This document shows, one piece after another, positions 12,816 through 13,201 of a stretch of 13,201 bases of DNA; the stretch's first letter is position 1; each line of letters opens with the position of its first letter. This DNA is from Myxococcales bacterium (GTDB taxonomy: Bacteria; Myxococcota; Polyangia; Fen-1088). The translations under genes were made by a program, and so were the position numbers. The notes below the pieces were generated by a model that was given only the letters and a program-made list of their open reading frames with translations, was not told the DNA's origin and did no database searches. The stretch is from contig PMBY01000337.1 of the NCBI GenBank assembly GCA_003153875.1, forward strand, positions 1 through 13,201. The letters are read 5' to 3'.

Positions 12816-13201
12816 ATGCGTTTTGTAAAGGTCGCAATCTTGTCGGTGTCGTGTCTGGCGCTGGGGTGCAGCCTGTTTTCCAAGTCGAACAAGGGCAGTC
12901 CCGGAGATGACCCGCCCGTCATGTACGGGGGGGCCGGGCCCAACATCGGGGGTCCGGGAGGAATTGGTGGTGGCAATCGCGGAGCCGATGCCAGCATGAC
13001 GCCGACCGATGCTCCGGTCGCAGACTCGGCCGATGCGGCCGGGAGCAGTGCGCGCGCCGACGGCGGACCGGACACAGCCGGCGGTCTTGACGGCAAGAAG
13101 CCGACGGATGCGGCCATCCACAACGGTGCGCAGCGCTGGACATCCTTCGGGTACCACACCTTCGCCTCGTGTACCTGGTTCTCGGCCACCGATGGCTTCT
13201 G
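12816..13201 (+). CDS. Lipoprotein, N-terminal part (3' end outside window)
   Basis: 128 codons are open to the window end with no stop. The protein starts MRFVKVAILSVSCLALGC, a lipoprotein signal with the lipidated Cys at residue 18. A long Gly/Asp/Ala/Pro-rich tether follows (about 19-100, with PNIGGPGGIGGG and DAPVADSADAA), typical of surface-exposed lipoproteins in myxobacteria. A folded domain seems to begin near QRWTSFGYHTFASCTW, too short to recognise. The Shine-Dalgarno GGAGG supports the start. It is divergent from the membrane-protein operon, with a 257-nt intergenic region holding two inverted repeats. Its function cannot be read from this part. Confidence 0.85.
   Translation, partial: MRFVKVAILSVSCLALGCSLFSKSNKGSPGDDPPVMYGGAGPNIGGPGGIGGGNRGADASMTPTDAPVADSADAAGSSARADGGPDTAGGLDGKKPTDAAIHNGAQRWTSFGYHTFASCTWFSATDGF

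Noticed and set aside
12816..13201. Homology between the right-edge lipoprotein and the lipoprotein at 492
   Set aside because: Both have a lipobox and share DGF after an aromatic stretch, but the tether and surrounding residues do not align; the visible part is too short.

Overview
The window is GC-rich, with strongly GC-biased third codon positions. The proteins suggest a myxobacterium-like member of the Myxococcota (former Deltaproteobacteria). Two exported proteins, and the tail of a third cut by the left edge, end in long Gly/Thr/Ser/Ala-rich linkers. Each linker is followed by an invariant Cys, a short hydrophobic segment and an arginine cluster, a layout resembling the MYXO-CTERM surface-sorting signal. 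This placement is inferred from architecture; there is no rRNA or other phylogenetic marker.

Left part (1-5784, all + strand): the C-terminal tail of a surface protein (1-228), a small lipoprotein with a DUF6599-like pattern (492-1064), and 15 nt later a Tat-exported DUF362 protein with a sorting tail (1080-2825). The edge fragment is a diverged paralogue of the DUF362 protein's tail, and the similarity continues about 90-100 nt past both stop codons, so this looks like an old tandem duplication. After a 376-nt gap with several inverted repeats comes a secreted family-11 polysaccharide lyase (rhamnogalacturonan lyase, 3202-5784), also with a surface-sorting tail.

Middle part (5785-9404): a tRNA-Val(CAC) gene with its own promoter and a clear intrinsic terminator; a minus-strand AAA_14/DUF4143 ATPase (6199-7440); a divergent ExuT-like MFS hexuronate transporter (7641-9212); and a 122-nt CACAGAG-type inverted repeat between the convergent transporter and kduI.

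Right part (9405-13201): on the minus strand, kduI (9405-10238) and two translationally coupled polytopic membrane proteins (10322-12558), one PIG-V/Gpi18-like mannosyltransferase and one apparent diverged paralogue. A new lipoprotein gene starts on the + strand at 12816 and runs off the window.

Functional reading: the PL11 lyase would cut the galacturonate-rhamnose backbone of pectin at the cell surface, the ExuT-like carrier would import uronates, and KduI would isomerise the unsaturated-uronate product 5-keto-4-deoxyuronate. The window therefore holds part of a pectin/rhamnogalacturonan-I pathway, scattered over three transcription units. The lipoprotein/DUF362 pair has no assigned function and is the least described part. 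Three minus-strand genes have promoter-like hexamers 6-9 nt before the start codon and no Shine-Dalgarno sequence, suggesting leaderless transcripts, while most + strand genes have good Shine-Dalgarno sites.
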